Assembly: GCF_900215155.1 (NCBI RefSeq)
Contig: NZ_LT907980.1
Coordinates: 4,216,001 to 4,280,000, forward strand
Direction of reading: 5' to 3'
DNA from: Marinobacter sp. LV10R510-11A
GTDB taxonomy: Bacteria > Pseudomonadota > Gammaproteobacteria > Pseudomonadales > Oleiphilaceae
Length of the DNA stretch: 64,000 nucleotides
Part shown: positions 9,441 through 19,845 of the stretch, piece after piece
How positions within the stretch are numbered: position 1 is the stretch's first letter
Layout of the letters: the number at the start of each line of letters is the position of its first letter
Translations under genes and position numbers: made by a program
Notes under the pieces: generated by a model
The model's input: only the letters and a program-made list of their open reading frames with translations
Told to the model about the DNA's origin: nothing
The model's database searches: none

Positions 9441-12017
9441 TCACGGCGCGGGGTTCACCGGCAAGAGGTCAGGCAGCTTTTTCAACTCGGCCAGGGGCAT
9501 TGGCCGGGCAAACAGGTACCCCTGCAGGATATCGCAGCCCCGGCGGGCCAGGTCTTCCTGCTGCTCCCGGGTTTCTATCCCTTCCGCGACCACGATCAGA
9601 TCCATATGGTGGGCCATGGTGATCACGCCCTGAACGATGGCGGCAATCGAGCGATCTGTTGTGGTTTTCTCCACAAAGCTGCGATCAAGTTTCACTTTGT
9701 GAGTGGGTAGGTCCCGAAGATAACTCAGGCTGGAATAACCCGTCCCAAAATCATCTAAGGCCACGCGCACACCCAGGGTTTTCAGGGTTTCCATCAGTTC
9801 AATAACGGGCTTTGTACCGTCCAGAAAGACGCTTTCGGTGACTTCAAACTCCAACAATTGTGGCGGAATGCCGGTTTCTTTGAGCACCTGGCGAACGTCG
9901 TCCAGAAAGCCGTCACGAACAAACTGCAGGGATGATATGTTGACGGCAACCCGCAGCGCCCGTTCTCGGTGGGCATTGAATCCCGCCATTTCTGTGCAGG
10001 CCTGCCTGAGTATCCAGAGGCCCAGGGGTATGATCTGGCCGGTCTGCTCAGCCAATGGAATGAATTCACCGGGGGCGACCATCCCCCGGGTCGGGTGATG
10101 CCACCGCACCAAAGCTTCAACACTGCGCATGCGCCCGGTGACCGCGTCTACCAAGGGCTGGTAATAGATTTCAAACTGGCTTTCATTCAGCGCTGCGTGA
10201 AGATCATGCCTCAGGTTAACGCTGTTCTGGCTGCGCTCGGTTTTATGACTGCTGTACCGTTGCCAAGTGTTTCTGCCCTGTCGCTTGGCCTGCTCTAGAG
10301 CGAGGCCGGCAAACTGAAGCAGTTCATGGGGAGTGTCCGCAGGCGTGCTGTTACAGGCTATGCCGATACTGACACTGATGTGAATCATCCGGCCATCCAC
10401 ACCGATTGGCTGTGCAAGGTTTACCAATATGCGCTCAGCCAGCTCGATGACCTCGTTCCAGTGAGTGTAGTCGGGTATCAACAGGCCAAACTCATCCCCG
10501 TCCAGCCGAGCAACGGTCGCCTCAGGCCCAACGAGATCAGTCAGGCGCCGGCCAATGGTCATGAGTATCTGGTCGCCCACAAGATGCCCGAGTTCTCTAT
10601 TAATGGACTTGAACCCGTCCAAGCCCAGACACATGGCGACCAACGATTCGCGCCCACCACCCGTCGTTAGAGCGACACGCAGCTTCTCCTTAAACGAGGC
10701 CTCGTTAGGAAAGCCCGTAAGCCGGTCATGGGTTGCCTGGTGGGCGATCTGAGCTTCCTGCTCCTTTTGGTGGGTAATATCCTGCTGGATACCGATGAAG
10801 TGAGTGCAGGTGCTGTCATTATCAGACACGGGGCTTATCCGCAGATGGTTCCAGAAAGGCGTGCCGTCCTTTCGATAGTTAATCAGTTCAACGTTGACCT
10901 CGGTTTGATGACGCAGCCCGTGCCGTATGGCTTCGATGGCTTCCGGGGCCGTGTCTTCCCCCTGAAGAAAGCGACAGTTGCGTCCGATGAGGTCATTATG
11001 GGAATAACCAGTTATTTCTGCGAACGCCGGGTTGGCATAGACCACCGGCATATCCGGGCTGCGCGCGTCCGCCATGAGTATACCGTTGGGACTTGCCTCA
11101 ATGCCCCGCTTAAGCAGCCGCAGTTCCGCATCCTGATCTTTGCGATTAGTGATGTCCCGGCAGCTACCGTAGACGCCAACAATCTCACCCTGGATGGTGA
11201 CCGGAAAGTTGGTGACCTCCAAAAAATAGGTGTGCCCGGATGCGTGACGCCCCATAGTTTCGTAGGTGATAGCTTCACCGCTTCGGGCTTTTTCGAACGC
11301 CGCTTCAGTTAGTGCGCGATAATCGGGTTCAACAAAGACATTGAAGTGCTGGCCATGTGCGAGATCTGCCGTATAACCGGTGAGGCGACTCACCGCCGCG
11401 TTACAGCTCTGGAAGTATCCTTTGAGATCAAGCGTGTACACGCCATCCGGGTGGTTATCGAACAGGGTCTGGTGCCACTGGGAGAGAACCAGAAGGTCGT
11501 CCGCATCTCGTTGGCGGAGAATAGCCAAGGAAGCCAGTGAGGCGCCTCGAATAAGATCGCGCTGAGCTTCCGCAGTCGGGGTGGCCGGAGTGTGATAGTA
11601 GGTGGCGAAGGTGCCCAGGAGCTCTCCACTGGGGGTTAGAATCGGCATAGACCAGCAGGCGTGAACCCCTTCAGCCTCAGCGATCTCGTGGTAACCGTCC
11701 CAGTGGGGATCTTTCTGAATGCTGTTAGTAATAACCAGTTGTTTGGTGCAAGCCGCCGCAGCGCAGGTACCCGTAGTCTCAGACACCGGAATACCCTGCA
11801 TGGCCCGGAAAAAATCGTCTGAAAACCGGCTGGTGGGAATCAGGCTTAGGCTGTTGGTGTCCGAATGAAAGCGCATGATGGAAACCAGCGCGCCGGGCAT
11901 CATGCTGCTTACCCAGCTGGCTATCGCGTCCAGGGTCTGTTCCAGCGGGTGTTGTTGTGCAATCAGCTCATGGATTTTCTGCTGCGCTTCCAGCAAAGAA
12001 AATTCAATGTCGCTCAT
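9441..12017 (-). CDS. GAF-PAS-LOV-GGDEF-EAL protein (putative blue-light c-di-GMP phosphodiesterase)
   Basis: A soluble protein of 858 aa. Domains in order: GAF (about 10-170), PAS (175-295), LOV-type PAS (300-415), GGDEF (425-590), EAL (600-850). The LOV call rests on GRNCRFLQ at 345-352 with the photoactive Cys348, on N329 and the FWN of residues 388-390, and on IGIQQDIT holding the flavin glutamine. The GGDEF site is DGDEF at 506-510 with the first Gly lost, so cyclase activity is doubtful. The EAL side looks intact: EALVRW, NISSLQF, EVTESVF, DDFGTGYSSL, KLDRSFV, AEGIET. It should therefore hydrolyse c-di-GMP under light and ligand control (inference). Start chosen at MSDIEF with GGAG upstream; the frame is open to 12101. 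Confidence 0.9.
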   Translation of the reverse strand: MSDIEFSLLEAQQKIHELIAQQHPLEQTLDAIASWVSSMMPGALVSIMRFHSDTNSLSLIPTSRFSDDFFRAMQGIPVSETTGTCAAAACTKQLVITNSIQKDPHWDGYHEIAEAEGVHACWSMPILTPSGELLGTFATYYHTPATPTAEAQRDLIRGASLASLAILRQRDADDLLVLSQWHQTLFDNHPDGVYTLDLKGYFQSCNAAVSRLTGYTADLAHGQHFNVFVEPDYRALTEAAFEKARSGEAITYETMGRHASGHTYFLEVTNFPVTIQGEIVGVYGSCRDITNRKDQDAELRLLKRGIEASPNGILMADARSPDMPVVYANPAFAEITGYSHNDLIGRNCRFLQGEDTAPEAIEAIRHGLRHQTEVNVELINYRKDGTPFWNHLRISPVSDNDSTCTHFIGIQQDITHQKEQEAQIAHQATHDRLTGFPNEASFKEKLRVALTTGGGRESLVAMCLGLDGFKSINRELGHLVGDQILMTIGRRLTDLVGPEATVARLDGDEFGLLIPDYTHWNEVIELAERILVNLAQPIGVDGRMIHISVSIGIACNSTPADTPHELLQFAGLALEQAKRQGRNTWQRYSSHKTERSQNSVNLRHDLHAALNESQFEIYYQPLVDAVTGRMRSVEALVRWHHPTRGMVAPGEFIPLAEQTGQIIPLGLWILRQACTEMAGFNAHRERALRVAVNISSLQFVRDGFLDDVRQVLKETGIPPQLLEFEVTESVFLDGTKPVIELMETLKTLGVRVALDDFGTGYSSLSYLRDLPTHKVKLDRSFVEKTTTDRSIAAIVQGVITMAHHMDLIVVAEGIETREQQEDLARRGCDILQGYLFARPMPLAELKKLPDLLPVNPAP

Positions 12018-12208
12018 AATGCGTACTCCGTTCAGAGGTGGGGCTCTCTGCGGTAAGCGCTTAACGCAAAATCTCCAGAGCAATCCCGAGCCGGTCGGCA
12101 CAATTTATATTACGTTTCTCCATAAAACCTAGCCAACTAAAGTTAATGGAGATCAAATATTTTGGGGGTACGACTGCGAGTAATCGTACCTGCTGGATAA
12201 CACGGATC

Positions 12209-14420
12209 TCACCGAGCGATGACTTGGTTTCGTCCTGCCTGCTTTGCGCGATACATGCGGCTGTCTGCAGCTTCGATTACGGATTCATAGGTATCTCCGT
12301 CGGAACCGTACTGTGCAACACCGAGGCTCGCCGTGAACCGTATGTGAGTCCCGGCAAACGCAACAACTTCGCTTTCGGTGAGCTGCCGTAGTCGTTCCGC
12401 CACCATCGTGGCGCCTTCGAGCGAAGTGTCAGGCAGGATAAGTGCAAACTCCTCACCGCCGATGCGCCCAGCCAGATCGCTTGGACGCAAAGTCTTTTGT
12501 ACCAGAGTGACAAATACTTTGAGTACTTCGTCTCCTCCCCTATGACCATGGCGGTCGTTGATCTTCTTGAAGTGATCGAGTGAAGCTCCTTACGCTCGGT
12601 GATGTTCTCAATCTGCGAGACATAGTGGGCCGGATTCCCATTGATGTCTGTCACCATGGAAACACTGAGGTTGATCCAGATAACAGAGCCATCCTTGCGG
12701 AAATAGCGCTTCTCCATCTGGTAGCTTCGTATTTTCCCGGCCGTGAGCGCTGTTAAATGCTCCAGATCCAGGCTGAGATCCTTCGGATGGGTAATATCCT
12801 GGAACGTCAGCTTTAAAAGTTCTTCCTCCGAGTACTGCAGCATGTTCAGCACAGCCTCATTGACTTCAATCCACTCGCCGCCCAACCCTATAAGAGCCAT
12901 ACCCATTGCTGCGGTTTCAAATGCTCCTCTGAACCGTTGATCGCTTTCGATAAGCGCCAACTCCAGATTTTCTGAGGGCTTATGTCAGTATGAGTGCCTA
13001 TGGTGCGGGCAGCTCGACCATCGTCAGTCCAGCTAACAATATCCCCTTTGGTAACAATCCACATCCACTGTCCGTCGCGGGTTTTAAGCCTGTGTTCCAG
13101 GCCATAAGTCTTGGTCTTACCAGCGACGAAGTCACTGATTGCCGCTTCGGCACGCTCCAGGTCAAGGGGTGTACCAAACGTTGCCATTCTGAAAAATTAT
13201 TCTCGATTTCATCATCGGCATATCCCAGAATGGATTTCCATTTAGTGTCGAAAGTCACTGCGTTGGTCAGGTTGTTCCAATCCCATACGCCGTGTCCCGC
13301 GCCGGACAATGCTGCCTTCCATCTGAACTCTGCCTCAGACAACTCCCGGTTCATTGCCGCTGCTTTAGTTTCAGCACGCTCTTTGGCGGAGGACAAAGAC
13401 CAGACAAACAACGCCATCAGAACTGTAAACAACCCGCCGACAAGCAACACAACCTCCGGCTCAGTGTTGTCATGCGCTTGGACGAAACTGCTGTCTGCCG
13501 AAAACACAATTGTCCAGGGTCGTTGGGCAATCACAAGCTGCTCGGTTCGCCAAAAGGGCAATCCGGTGGATTGTTGAAGGTTTCCCCTCGATGAATACAG
13601 CTGCGCCTCTGCGCTGACGGAGGCGCCATCATAAATGCCCAAACCAACCAGCGATTCATCCAGCTGAATACCTTCCATCAGTATGTCCATACTGAAAGGC
13701 GCATAAACCCAGCCCAGAAAATCACCTGTATCATCTGCAGTTTGATTGACGTCTCTCTGGTAGACAGGCAGGTACAGCAATACACCAGCGATAGGGCCAC
13801 GACCGACATCCTGCACCAGGCTCACCTTGCCTGAAAGCGCTAGTTCACTATTAAGTCGTGCTCTATCCATCGCTTCTCGTCTGACCGATTCGGAATACAT
13901 GTAGAACCCGAAAGCCTTCAAATTATTTCCGCTGAATGGTTCGATAAATAGGATGGCCGTATACTGCTCCCGATCACCGTCGGGCGACAGGGTATACTGT
14001 GGGAAACCTTCAGCCCGGATGTTAGCTATGTGCCGTTCGAGTTCATCCGGGGCAATGTTAAGAGCGAATGCGAGGCCAAGGATTCCTGGATAATTTTGCT
14101 CCAGATCAAGCTCTCCCATATAGGCTTGGAACTCACGCCTACTGATATTTTCTGACGCGGCGAACATCCCTTTCAAGCCTCTGAGAACTTGCCCATAAGT
14201 TTCCATCCGCTCTTGGGTTAGCTCCAGGCTATTGCTGAAAGCGCTCCTGATCTTCCGCAGTAACCACGTCAATCGCGTTTTGCCATGCCAGCATTGACAG
14301 CAACAGACCCGTCACAAGCACGGCAATGGTTAATGCTGGTCTGCGCGCAACGCGAAGCCATTTTCGGGCTATTGAGTTCCTGTAGCTTCTTGCAAAAACC
14401 GGTTCTCTACATATTAACAT
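12209..14420 (-). pseudogene. Decayed CHASE-PAS-GGDEF diguanylate cyclase
   Basis: Five overlapping fragments in different frames make up one ancestral gene. They are an N-terminal transmembrane helix (14420-14229); a CHASE domain, second helix and PAS start (to ~13190); the rest of that PAS (13187-~12970); another PAS (12960-~12590); and a GGDEF end with intact GRIGGEEF (12490-12209). Frames change near 14245, 13190, 12970 and 12590. At the last junction the sequence goes from ENITERKELHS almost directly to HFKKINDRHGH, so the LTGLxNR part of the GGDEF domain is deleted. That deletion argues for true decay and not only for sequencing slips. It lies beside the LOV phosphodiesterase, suggesting an earlier synthase/hydrolase pair. 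Confidence 0.85.
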
Positions 14421-15317
14421 CTAACCAAATACGGCCGACAATTTTTGGGTTAGCAACTTCAACCCCTTGCCTTTGTGACTGATCTTCCACGCGAGATAAT
14501 GCTCGAAAACAGAGCTCTCATTTAATGCCAGCTCTACAAGCTCGCCACTGTTGAGTTGGTTTTGAATACGCTGTCGCGGTAGATGGCCTACGCCTATTCC
14601 TGCCACTATCGCCTCAACTTTCTGGTCTATGTTTTGCACGTAGAAATGTTTACCGTCGCTGCTTAGACCTGCGCTTCGGGTAATATCAACGACGGACGTA
14701 TCATGCGTAATAACCCTCCCGACTTCCGGCAAGCGCCCCTGTAAAGCCTCCGTGTTAGCCGCTATGCTCGCCAGCTCATGGTGAGAGGCAACAACTGGCA
14801 TCAGTTCAGCACGCGTCAATGAAACCGCCCGGTAACCTTTTTGCAGCGGGACTGGCCCAGGTGAGCCGACAATCAAATCTACCCGGCCTTGCTCAAGAGC
14901 CTCCCACCCGCCATTCAGCACCGACTCACAGACATCAAATTCAACCGTGGGATGGGTCTTGAGAAATTCGCCCAACACGCCAAAAAAGGCCGGGTAGAAC
15001 TGCAGTGACTCTACAGCGATGCTAATGCGTGGCTCCCAGCCCGTGGCCACTTCCTTTGCCTTGTTCGCCAGTCGCGCGGTGGTTTGAAGTATTTCCCTCC
15101 CCTCGAGCAATATCAGTCGCCCAGCAGACGTTAATACCGAACGGCGCCCCTGCCGCTGGAATAGAGCAATGCCCAGCTGCTCCTCCAGTTTTTGCACCCC
15201 ATAGGAAACGGCCGACGTCGCTTTGTTCAGCTCTTCAGCCGCTTTCGCAAAACTTCCGCGCCGGTCTATGGCATCCAGTGTTTCCAGAACCTCTATTGTA
15301 ATCGGGTTCTTTGCCAT
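14421..15317 (-). CDS. LysR-family regulator, YhaJ-like
   Basis: A 298-aa LysR protein. The N-terminal winged helix-turn-helix reads LDAIDRRGSFAKAAEELNKATSAVSYGVQKLEEQLG, and the effector-binding domain follows from about residue 90. The DAIDRRGSFAxAAxEL block and the GWE motif after the linker match E. coli YhaJ. YhaJ is encoded with the quinone reductase YqjG and the pirin YhaK, and here the same two partners are divergently encoded. Control of that pair in response to quinone or aromatic compounds is likely (inference from family and context). The start is supported by a palindrome directly upstream. Confidence 0.9.
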   Translation of the reverse strand: MAKNPITIEVLETLDAIDRRGSFAKAAEELNKATSAVSYGVQKLEEQLGIALFQRQGRRSVLTSAGRLILLEGREILQTTARLANKAKEVATGWEPRISIAVESLQFYPAFFGVLGEFLKTHPTVEFDVCESVLNGGWEALEQGRVDLIVGSPGPVPLQKGYRAVSLTRAELMPVVASHHELASIAANTEALQGRLPEVGRVITHDTSVVDITRSAGLSSDGKHFYVQNIDQKVEAIVAGIGVGHLPRQRIQNQLNSGELVELALNESSVFEHYLAWKISHKGKGLKLLTQKLSAVFG

Positions 15318-15325
15318 TACGCCTC

Positions 15326-15358
15326 CAGAATGATTGTTCTGATATTTAGAACATTCTG
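15326..15358. promoter_or_regulatory. Interleaved palindrome, likely LysR operator
   Basis: Outer arms CAGAATG/CATTCTG enclose inner arms TGTTCT/AGAACA around a 7-bp centre. The inner pair fits the LysR-type dyad. The site sits 9 bp before the LysR start in the divergent promoter region, so autoregulation and control of the GST gene are both possible. This is a position-based inference. Confidence 0.55.
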
Positions 15359-15519
15359 AACAAATAATAACTCTTATTGATATTTTTTTAATCGTTACAA
15401 TGACCTCATTGCTTTAAAAACCGTTTAGCTATTTTTTGCGGCTATGGCCTAGGCGCACAGCAGGCTGGATGACATTCTGATACCGAAGTTTTGGCTAATG
15501 AATCTCGAGGAGTTGCATA

Positions 15520-16488
15520 ATGGGCTTATTACAAAAGGGTGAATGGGTTGACCAGTGGTACGACACCGACAATAGCGGTGGTGAATTTCGCCGTCAGGAC
15601 AGTCGCTTCAGAAATTGGCTGACACCCGATGGCAAAGCCGGCCCAAACGGGGAACCCGGCTTTAAAGCCGAGAAAGACCGCTACCATTTGTATGTGTCAC
15701 TGGCTTGCCCTTGGGCACACCGCGCACTGATTTTTCGCCAGATAAAGCAGTTGCAAGATTATATTGACGTCACCGTGGTCGACCCGGTGATGCTGGAAAA
15801 TGGCTGGGAAATGAATGACCCGCTATACGGGTTGGACTTTTTGTATCAACTGTATTTAAGGGCGGATTCTGGCTATGAGGGCCGCGTTACGGTGCCGGCT
15901 TTATGGGACAAGCAAACACAGACCATTGTCAGCAATGAGTCTTCAGAGATTATCCGTATGTTCAATACGGCGTTTAATCATTTAACGGGCAACACCGCAG
16001 ATTACTACCCTGATACGTTACACGAGCGGATCAACGCCCTGAATGACCGTATCTACGACACCATCAACAACGGCGTTTATCGAGCCGGTTTCGCCACTAC
16101 CCAAGAAGCCTATGAAAAGGCCTACCACAGCGTGTTCGATTCGTTGGATTGGGTCGAGAGCTTGTTAGTCCAGCAGCGCTATCTGGCGGGCGGGCAGTTG
16201 ACGGAAGCGGATTGGCGTTTATTTACCACCTTGATTCGTTTCGATGCGGTGTATTTCGGCCACTTTAAAACCAACCGTCAGTTGCTGGCCGATTATCCGG
16301 CGATTAGTGGGTATGTGCGCGAGCTATACCAGATACCTGGCGTCGCTGACACCGTCAGCTTTGAGCATATCAAAACGCACTATTACGGGAGCCACCTGAT
16401 GATCAATCCCACCGGGATAATTCCCGTGGGCCCAGCACAGGATTTTACCGCGGCCCATGGCCGAGAAGGGCTTGGAGAAAACCCATGA
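15520..16488 (+). CDS. yqjG: Glutathionyl-hydroquinone reductase (xi-class GST, YqjG-like)
   Basis: A 322-aa Omega/xi-class glutathione transferase. The catalytic cysteine lies in SLACPWAHR (around residue 62-70). The N-terminal extension with WVDQWYDTDNSGGEFRRQDSRFRNW, the TVPALWDK and SNESSEI thioredoxin-fold motifs, and an all-helical C-terminus (GVYRAGFATTQEAYE) are typical of YqjG/EcmB enzymes. These reduce glutathionyl-hydroquinones in the cytoplasm. GAGGAG precedes the ATG by 8 bases. Its stop overlaps the pirin start (ATGA), so the two are translated together. Confidence 0.92.
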   Translation: MGLLQKGEWVDQWYDTDNSGGEFRRQDSRFRNWLTPDGKAGPNGEPGFKAEKDRYHLYVSLACPWAHRALIFRQIKQLQDYIDVTVVDPVMLENGWEMNDPLYGLDFLYQLYLRADSGYEGRVTVPALWDKQTQTIVSNESSEIIRMFNTAFNHLTGNTADYYPDTLHERINALNDRIYDTINNGVYRAGFATTQEAYEKAYHSVFDSLDWVESLLVQQRYLAGGQLTEADWRLFTTLIRFDAVYFGHFKTNRQLLADYPAISGYVRELYQIPGVADTVSFEHIKTHYYGSHLMINPTGIIPVGPAQDFTAAHGREGLGENP

Positions 16489-17360
16489 GAGAATTGCTTC
16501 AAGTTATAACCGCTCGCCCTGCCCAGGATGGTGACGGAGTCAAAATTCACCGCCTTGCGGGTCAGCGTCTGCATCAGGTACTCAACCCTTTTCTGATGAT
16601 TGATGAAATTAACTCCGACGACGCTGCGGACTATATTGGCGGTTTTCCTGAACACCCTCATCGCGGCTTTGAAACCATTACTTACATGAAGGCCGGGCGC
16701 ATGCGCCACCGCGACCACATGGGCAATGAAGGCGTTATTAGTGCTGGTGATGTGCAGTGGATGACCGCTGGCGCAGGCGTACTTCACTCGGAAATGCCCG
16801 AGCAGGAACACGGCCTGTTGCACGGCTTTCAAATCTGGCTGAATTTGCCCGGCGCTGAGAAAATGAAGCCCGCTGCCTATCAGGAAATTGCTAGCGCGGA
16901 TGTATCCGAACAGCGGCTATCGACCGGCGGGATGGTTCGCGTTATCGCAGGTAACGTGACCATCAACCAACATTCACGGCGAGGCCCGCTGCCAGAGAGT
17001 TCAACCCAGCCTGTTTTTGTCGATGCGCACCTGGCTGGCAATGAAACCGTTGGGTTGTCTTTCAATGCCGATAACCCTGCACTGGTGTATGTCTACAAAG
17101 GCGCGACAGATTTGATCGAAGCGCGGCAGCTGGGCGTCTACGCCAAAGGCAGCACGTTGCAACTGCAGGCCAGCCCCTTGGGCGCGGATATACTAGTACT
17201 GAGCGGCCGCGCTATTGAAGAGCCCATGGTGCAATACGGGCCTTTTGTGATGAATACACCCGAGGAAATTGAGCAGGCATTGAAAGACTTTAGCAACCCG
17301 CAGTTTCTAAACCGATTAACGTCCGGTAGAAAAGCTCACAAAGAACAAACCCCGCGATGA
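16485..17360 (+). CDS. Pirin family protein
   Basis: A 291-aa bicupin. The pirin metal site is visible as HPHRGFETITY and LHSEMPE, followed by HGFQIWLNLP. Bacterial pirins (E. coli YhaK/YhhW) act as redox sensors or quercetinases. Pairing with a hydroquinone reductase and a YhaJ-like regulator points to handling of quinones or oxidative stress. It overlaps the upstream gene by four bases. The family is certain, the substrate unknown. Confidence 0.92.
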   Translation: MRELLQVITARPAQDGDGVKIHRLAGQRLHQVLNPFLMIDEINSDDAADYIGGFPEHPHRGFETITYMKAGRMRHRDHMGNEGVISAGDVQWMTAGAGVLHSEMPEQEHGLLHGFQIWLNLPGAEKMKPAAYQEIASADVSEQRLSTGGMVRVIAGNVTINQHSRRGPLPESSTQPVFVDAHLAGNETVGLSFNADNPALVYVYKGATDLIEARQLGVYAKGSTLQLQASPLGADILVLSGRAIEEPMVQYGPFVMNTPEEIEQALKDFSNPQFLNRLTSGRKAHKEQTPR

Positions 17361-17718
17361 ATTTCTTCAACTTAGCGTCGGTATAGTTGTGTTTCTGGGT
17401 GCCCGCCACCGCAGGGTTTGAGTAGCTGCTGGAGTCCTCGCTTCTAAAAATTCAACATTTTAATTTAAAAAACAGTGAGTTGCGTTTTATTATAGTTAAT
17501 CCGGAGTAATGAGGGTTGTGGCGAAATGTCACATGTGGCAAAAGAGTGTGGCAATTATGTCGTTGGCGACAGAATGAAACCTTCCCTGAGAAACGCGGGC
17601 CAAGTTATCGGATCCATACAATTAACTCTCGTGTTGAGTATTGTGGTTCCGCTGCTTAAAGCCGTGATGAGCCACACTCTGAAAGCAGCAGTGTGCGAGA
17701 ACAGCCGGGGGAGCCGTA
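17361..17718. other. 358-bp intergenic stretch without a recognised gene
   Basis: It begins GC-balanced, then has an A+T-rich part at about 17440-17510 that could hold a promoter (TATAGT near 17490). A weak stem CACACT/AGTGTG lies at about 17673-17698. An ATG at 17526 opens a frame that runs antiparallel in character through the EamA gene with no family signal, so I do not call it. Confidence 0.4.
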
Positions 17719-18627
17719 ATGAAAGATCAGAAAACAGCCATGATGTATGGGCTGGGCACCGTTCTGCTCTGGTCCACGGTGGCAACGGCCTTCAAGCTGG
17801 CTCTGGCAGACCTCGCGCCCGTGCAAATGTTGTTGGTTGCCTGCATCGCCTCTGTGTTGGTTATGGCAATCATCCTGGTATTGCAAAAACGCTGGCATTT
17901 AGTGTTTTCACTGCAAAGAAAGCAATACGTTCAATCGTTTGGTATGGGCCTTATAAACCCCTGCCTCTACTACTTTCTACTTTTCGGCGCTTTTGATCGG
18001 CTACCAGCCCAAGAGGCTCAACCGTTAAATTATACTTGGGCGCTGGTTCTGGCTTACCTGTCGGTGCCCTTTTTGGGACACCGTTTGCGCAAGCTGGATA
18101 TTCTGGCCGGGTTGGTGTGTTACGCCGGGGTGGTGGTAATTGCTACCCGGGGCGCCGTTACTACGCTGAGTTTTTCGGACCCTCTGGGCGTCGCGCTGGC
18201 CATTGGCAGCACGCTGGTGTGGGCCTCCTACTGGATCATTGCTACCCGCGACACCCGGGACCCGGTGGTTGGGCTGTTTCTCAATTTTCTGTTTGGCCTT
18301 CCGGTGATCGTGCTGATCTGCTGGTGGACAGAGGGGTTAGCACTGCCGGTAACGGGTTCGTTGGTGGCGGCTGTCTACGTAGGTGTGTTTGAGATGGGCA
18401 TAGCCTTTGTGCTCTGGTCTTATGCCATGAAAAAGGCGGAAAATACCTCCAGAGTGAGCAACCTGATTTTTATTTCGCCGTTCCTGTCACTCGTATTCAT
18501 CTATTTTATTCTTGGCGAGCAGATTCTGCCATCGACCTATATCGGCCTGGTGCTGATTATGATGGGGCTTTGGTTACAACAGAAAAAGACAAAGGAGCGT
18601 GAGCGGGGGCTAGCGGGTGGCCAGTGA
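17719..18627 (+). CDS. EamA/DMT-family transporter
   Basis: A 302-aa inner-membrane protein with ten hydrophobic segments arranged as two EamA repeats (about 8-140 and 155-290). The signatures are [12 protein letters not shown] in the first repeat and an [28 protein letters not shown] block at the end of the second. Family members export amino acids or other metabolites; the substrate is not predictable here. GGGGGAG precedes the ATG by 6 bases. It overlaps the GIY-YIG gene by 11 bp. Confidence 0.9.
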   Translation: MKDQKTAMMYGLGTVLLWSTVATAFKLALADLAPVQMLLVACIASVLVMAIILVLQKRWHLVFSLQRKQYVQSFGMGLINPCLYYFLLFGAFDRLPAQEAQPLNYTWALVLAYLSVPFLGHRLRKLDILAGLVCYAGVVVIATRGAVTTLSFSDPLGVALAIGSTLVWASYWIIATRDTRDPVVGLFLNFLFGLPVIVLICWWTEGLALPVTGSLVAAVYVGVFEMGIAFVLWSYAMKKAENTSRVSNLIFISPFLSLVFIYFILGEQILPSTYIGLVLIMMGLWLQQKKTKERERGLAGGQ

Positions 18628-18895
18628 TTGGTTTGTATACATGGTTCGTACCGCCAGTGGCGCGCTTTATACCGGTATTACCACGGATGTATCCCGTCGC
18701 TTTGTTGAGCATCAAGCCGGCGCCCCTAAGGGAGCGCGAAGCCTGAGGGGCAAGGGCCCGCTGGAGCTGGTGTTCCATTCGCCAGCAGGTGACCGCAGCC
18801 GGGCATCAAAGCTGGAGTGGCATATTAAACAGTGGCCAAGGCAGCGCAAAGAGGCGCTTGTGTTGGGCACGCTCAGTCTGCCAGATGTTCTTTGA
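18617..18895 (+). CDS. GIY-YIG nuclease superfamily protein (UPF0213/YhbQ-like)
   Basis: A 92-aa single-domain GIY-YIG protein. [18 protein letters not shown] carries the GIY/YIG-equivalent pair (VYM...YTG), then R in SRRFVEHQ, and a terminal basic helix [17 protein letters not shown]. Relatives such as E. coli YhbQ have been linked to nucleic acid cleavage or repair. A GTG start at 18617 overlaps the end of the transporter. Its 3' end overlaps the convergent esterase gene by 23 bp. Confidence 0.88.
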   Translation: MASDWFVYMVRTASGALYTGITTDVSRRFVEHQAGAPKGARSLRGKGPLELVFHSPAGDRSRASKLEWHIKQWPRQRKEALVLGTLSLPDVL

Positions 18896-19766
18896 TATGC
18901 TCGCCTGCAGTGTTTACCGCTGCGGTGGCTCTGTCTAGCTGGCCACTATGAACCTGAAATACGTGCCAAAGACTGTTGAACACCTCAAGCTGCGTGGTTA
19001 CGCCGGCCATGCGGGCCGCACTCGCAAGTCGTTCCGCATCGTTTAGCAGGATTTCTTGGCTTCCCACTTGAATCAGCAGCGGTGGCAAGCCCTGGAAGTT
19101 CCCGAACACCGGTGAAAGCAGGGGATTGCGTAGGGATTCCTGACCGGCGTAAAGTGTTGCAGCTTTCGTTGTCCAGCGAGCTTGTAGTACGGGCTCGCAG
19201 GTTGGTGAATACAGAGCTTCCTGAGTCAGATCCACCCAGGGCGAAAAAACCGTAAGGGAAGCAGGCAGTGGCTGATTGCTGTCACGCAAGCGCATAGCCA
19301 GCGCAATGGCCAGGCCACCTCCGGCAGAATCACCGGCGATGGCAATTTGCCCAGGAGAAAAACCTTCGTTGATCAGTGCCAGCCAGGCGGCTTCTGCGTC
19401 GTCCAGTGCGGCCGGGAAAGGGTGCTCTGGAGCGAGACGGTAATCTGGCGCAACTACCATGCACCGGCTTGCCTTAGCTATATGCCCGGTAAGGCCTTTG
19501 TGGGTAGCAGCGGAGCCGATGATGTACCCGCCGCCGTGCAGATACAGCACTGCGCCGCGCGAGGCTTGGCCGAACGAGCTCCTGATAACCGGCATGTTTG
19601 CCAGTGTGTCTTTTTGGAATCGGCAGCCACGGGGAGGAACAGAGCTCCGGTAGGCTTGGCTTATCAATGCGCGCTGAACTGAAACCGGTATTGCCGGATG
19701 AAGTGCCGGCTTGACTAGACGATTCATGGTTTGGCGCAGCCCGGTCTCAAGAAGATGTTGCAACAT
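18873..19766 (-). CDS. Alpha/beta hydrolase, hormone-sensitive-lipase type
   Basis: A 297-aa esterase of the HSL (family IV) group. The oxyanion-hole motif is HGGGYIIGS, the nucleophile elbow is GDSAGG, and the acid and base lie in LLNDAERL and LWHVFQ. The [21 protein letters not shown] block is diagnostic. There is no signal peptide, so it is cytoplasmic. Likely substrates are short acyl esters. It overlaps the GIY-YIG gene tail to tail and is divergent from the next hydrolase gene. Confidence 0.92.
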   Translation of the reverse strand: MLQHLLETGLRQTMNRLVKPALHPAIPVSVQRALISQAYRSSVPPRGCRFQKDTLANMPVIRSSFGQASRGAVLYLHGGGYIIGSAATHKGLTGHIAKASRCMVVAPDYRLAPEHPFPAALDDAEAAWLALINEGFSPGQIAIAGDSAGGGLAIALAMRLRDSNQPLPASLTVFSPWVDLTQEALYSPTCEPVLQARWTTKAATLYAGQESLRNPLLSPVFGNFQGLPPLLIQVGSQEILLNDAERLASAARMAGVTTQLEVFNSLWHVFQVHSGQLDRATAAVNTAGEHIKEHLAD

Positions 19767-19845
19767 CTGTGTTATGCCCCCGCTATGGGTTAGGATTGTG
19801 CATCAACATTCGTATTATCTATCCATGACAGGCGTTTAACTCTAC

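Noticed and set aside
17526..17996. 156-codon frame entering the EamA gene
   Set aside because: Its second half is the EamA coding sequence in another frame, and the first half lacks any domain or convincing ribosome site.
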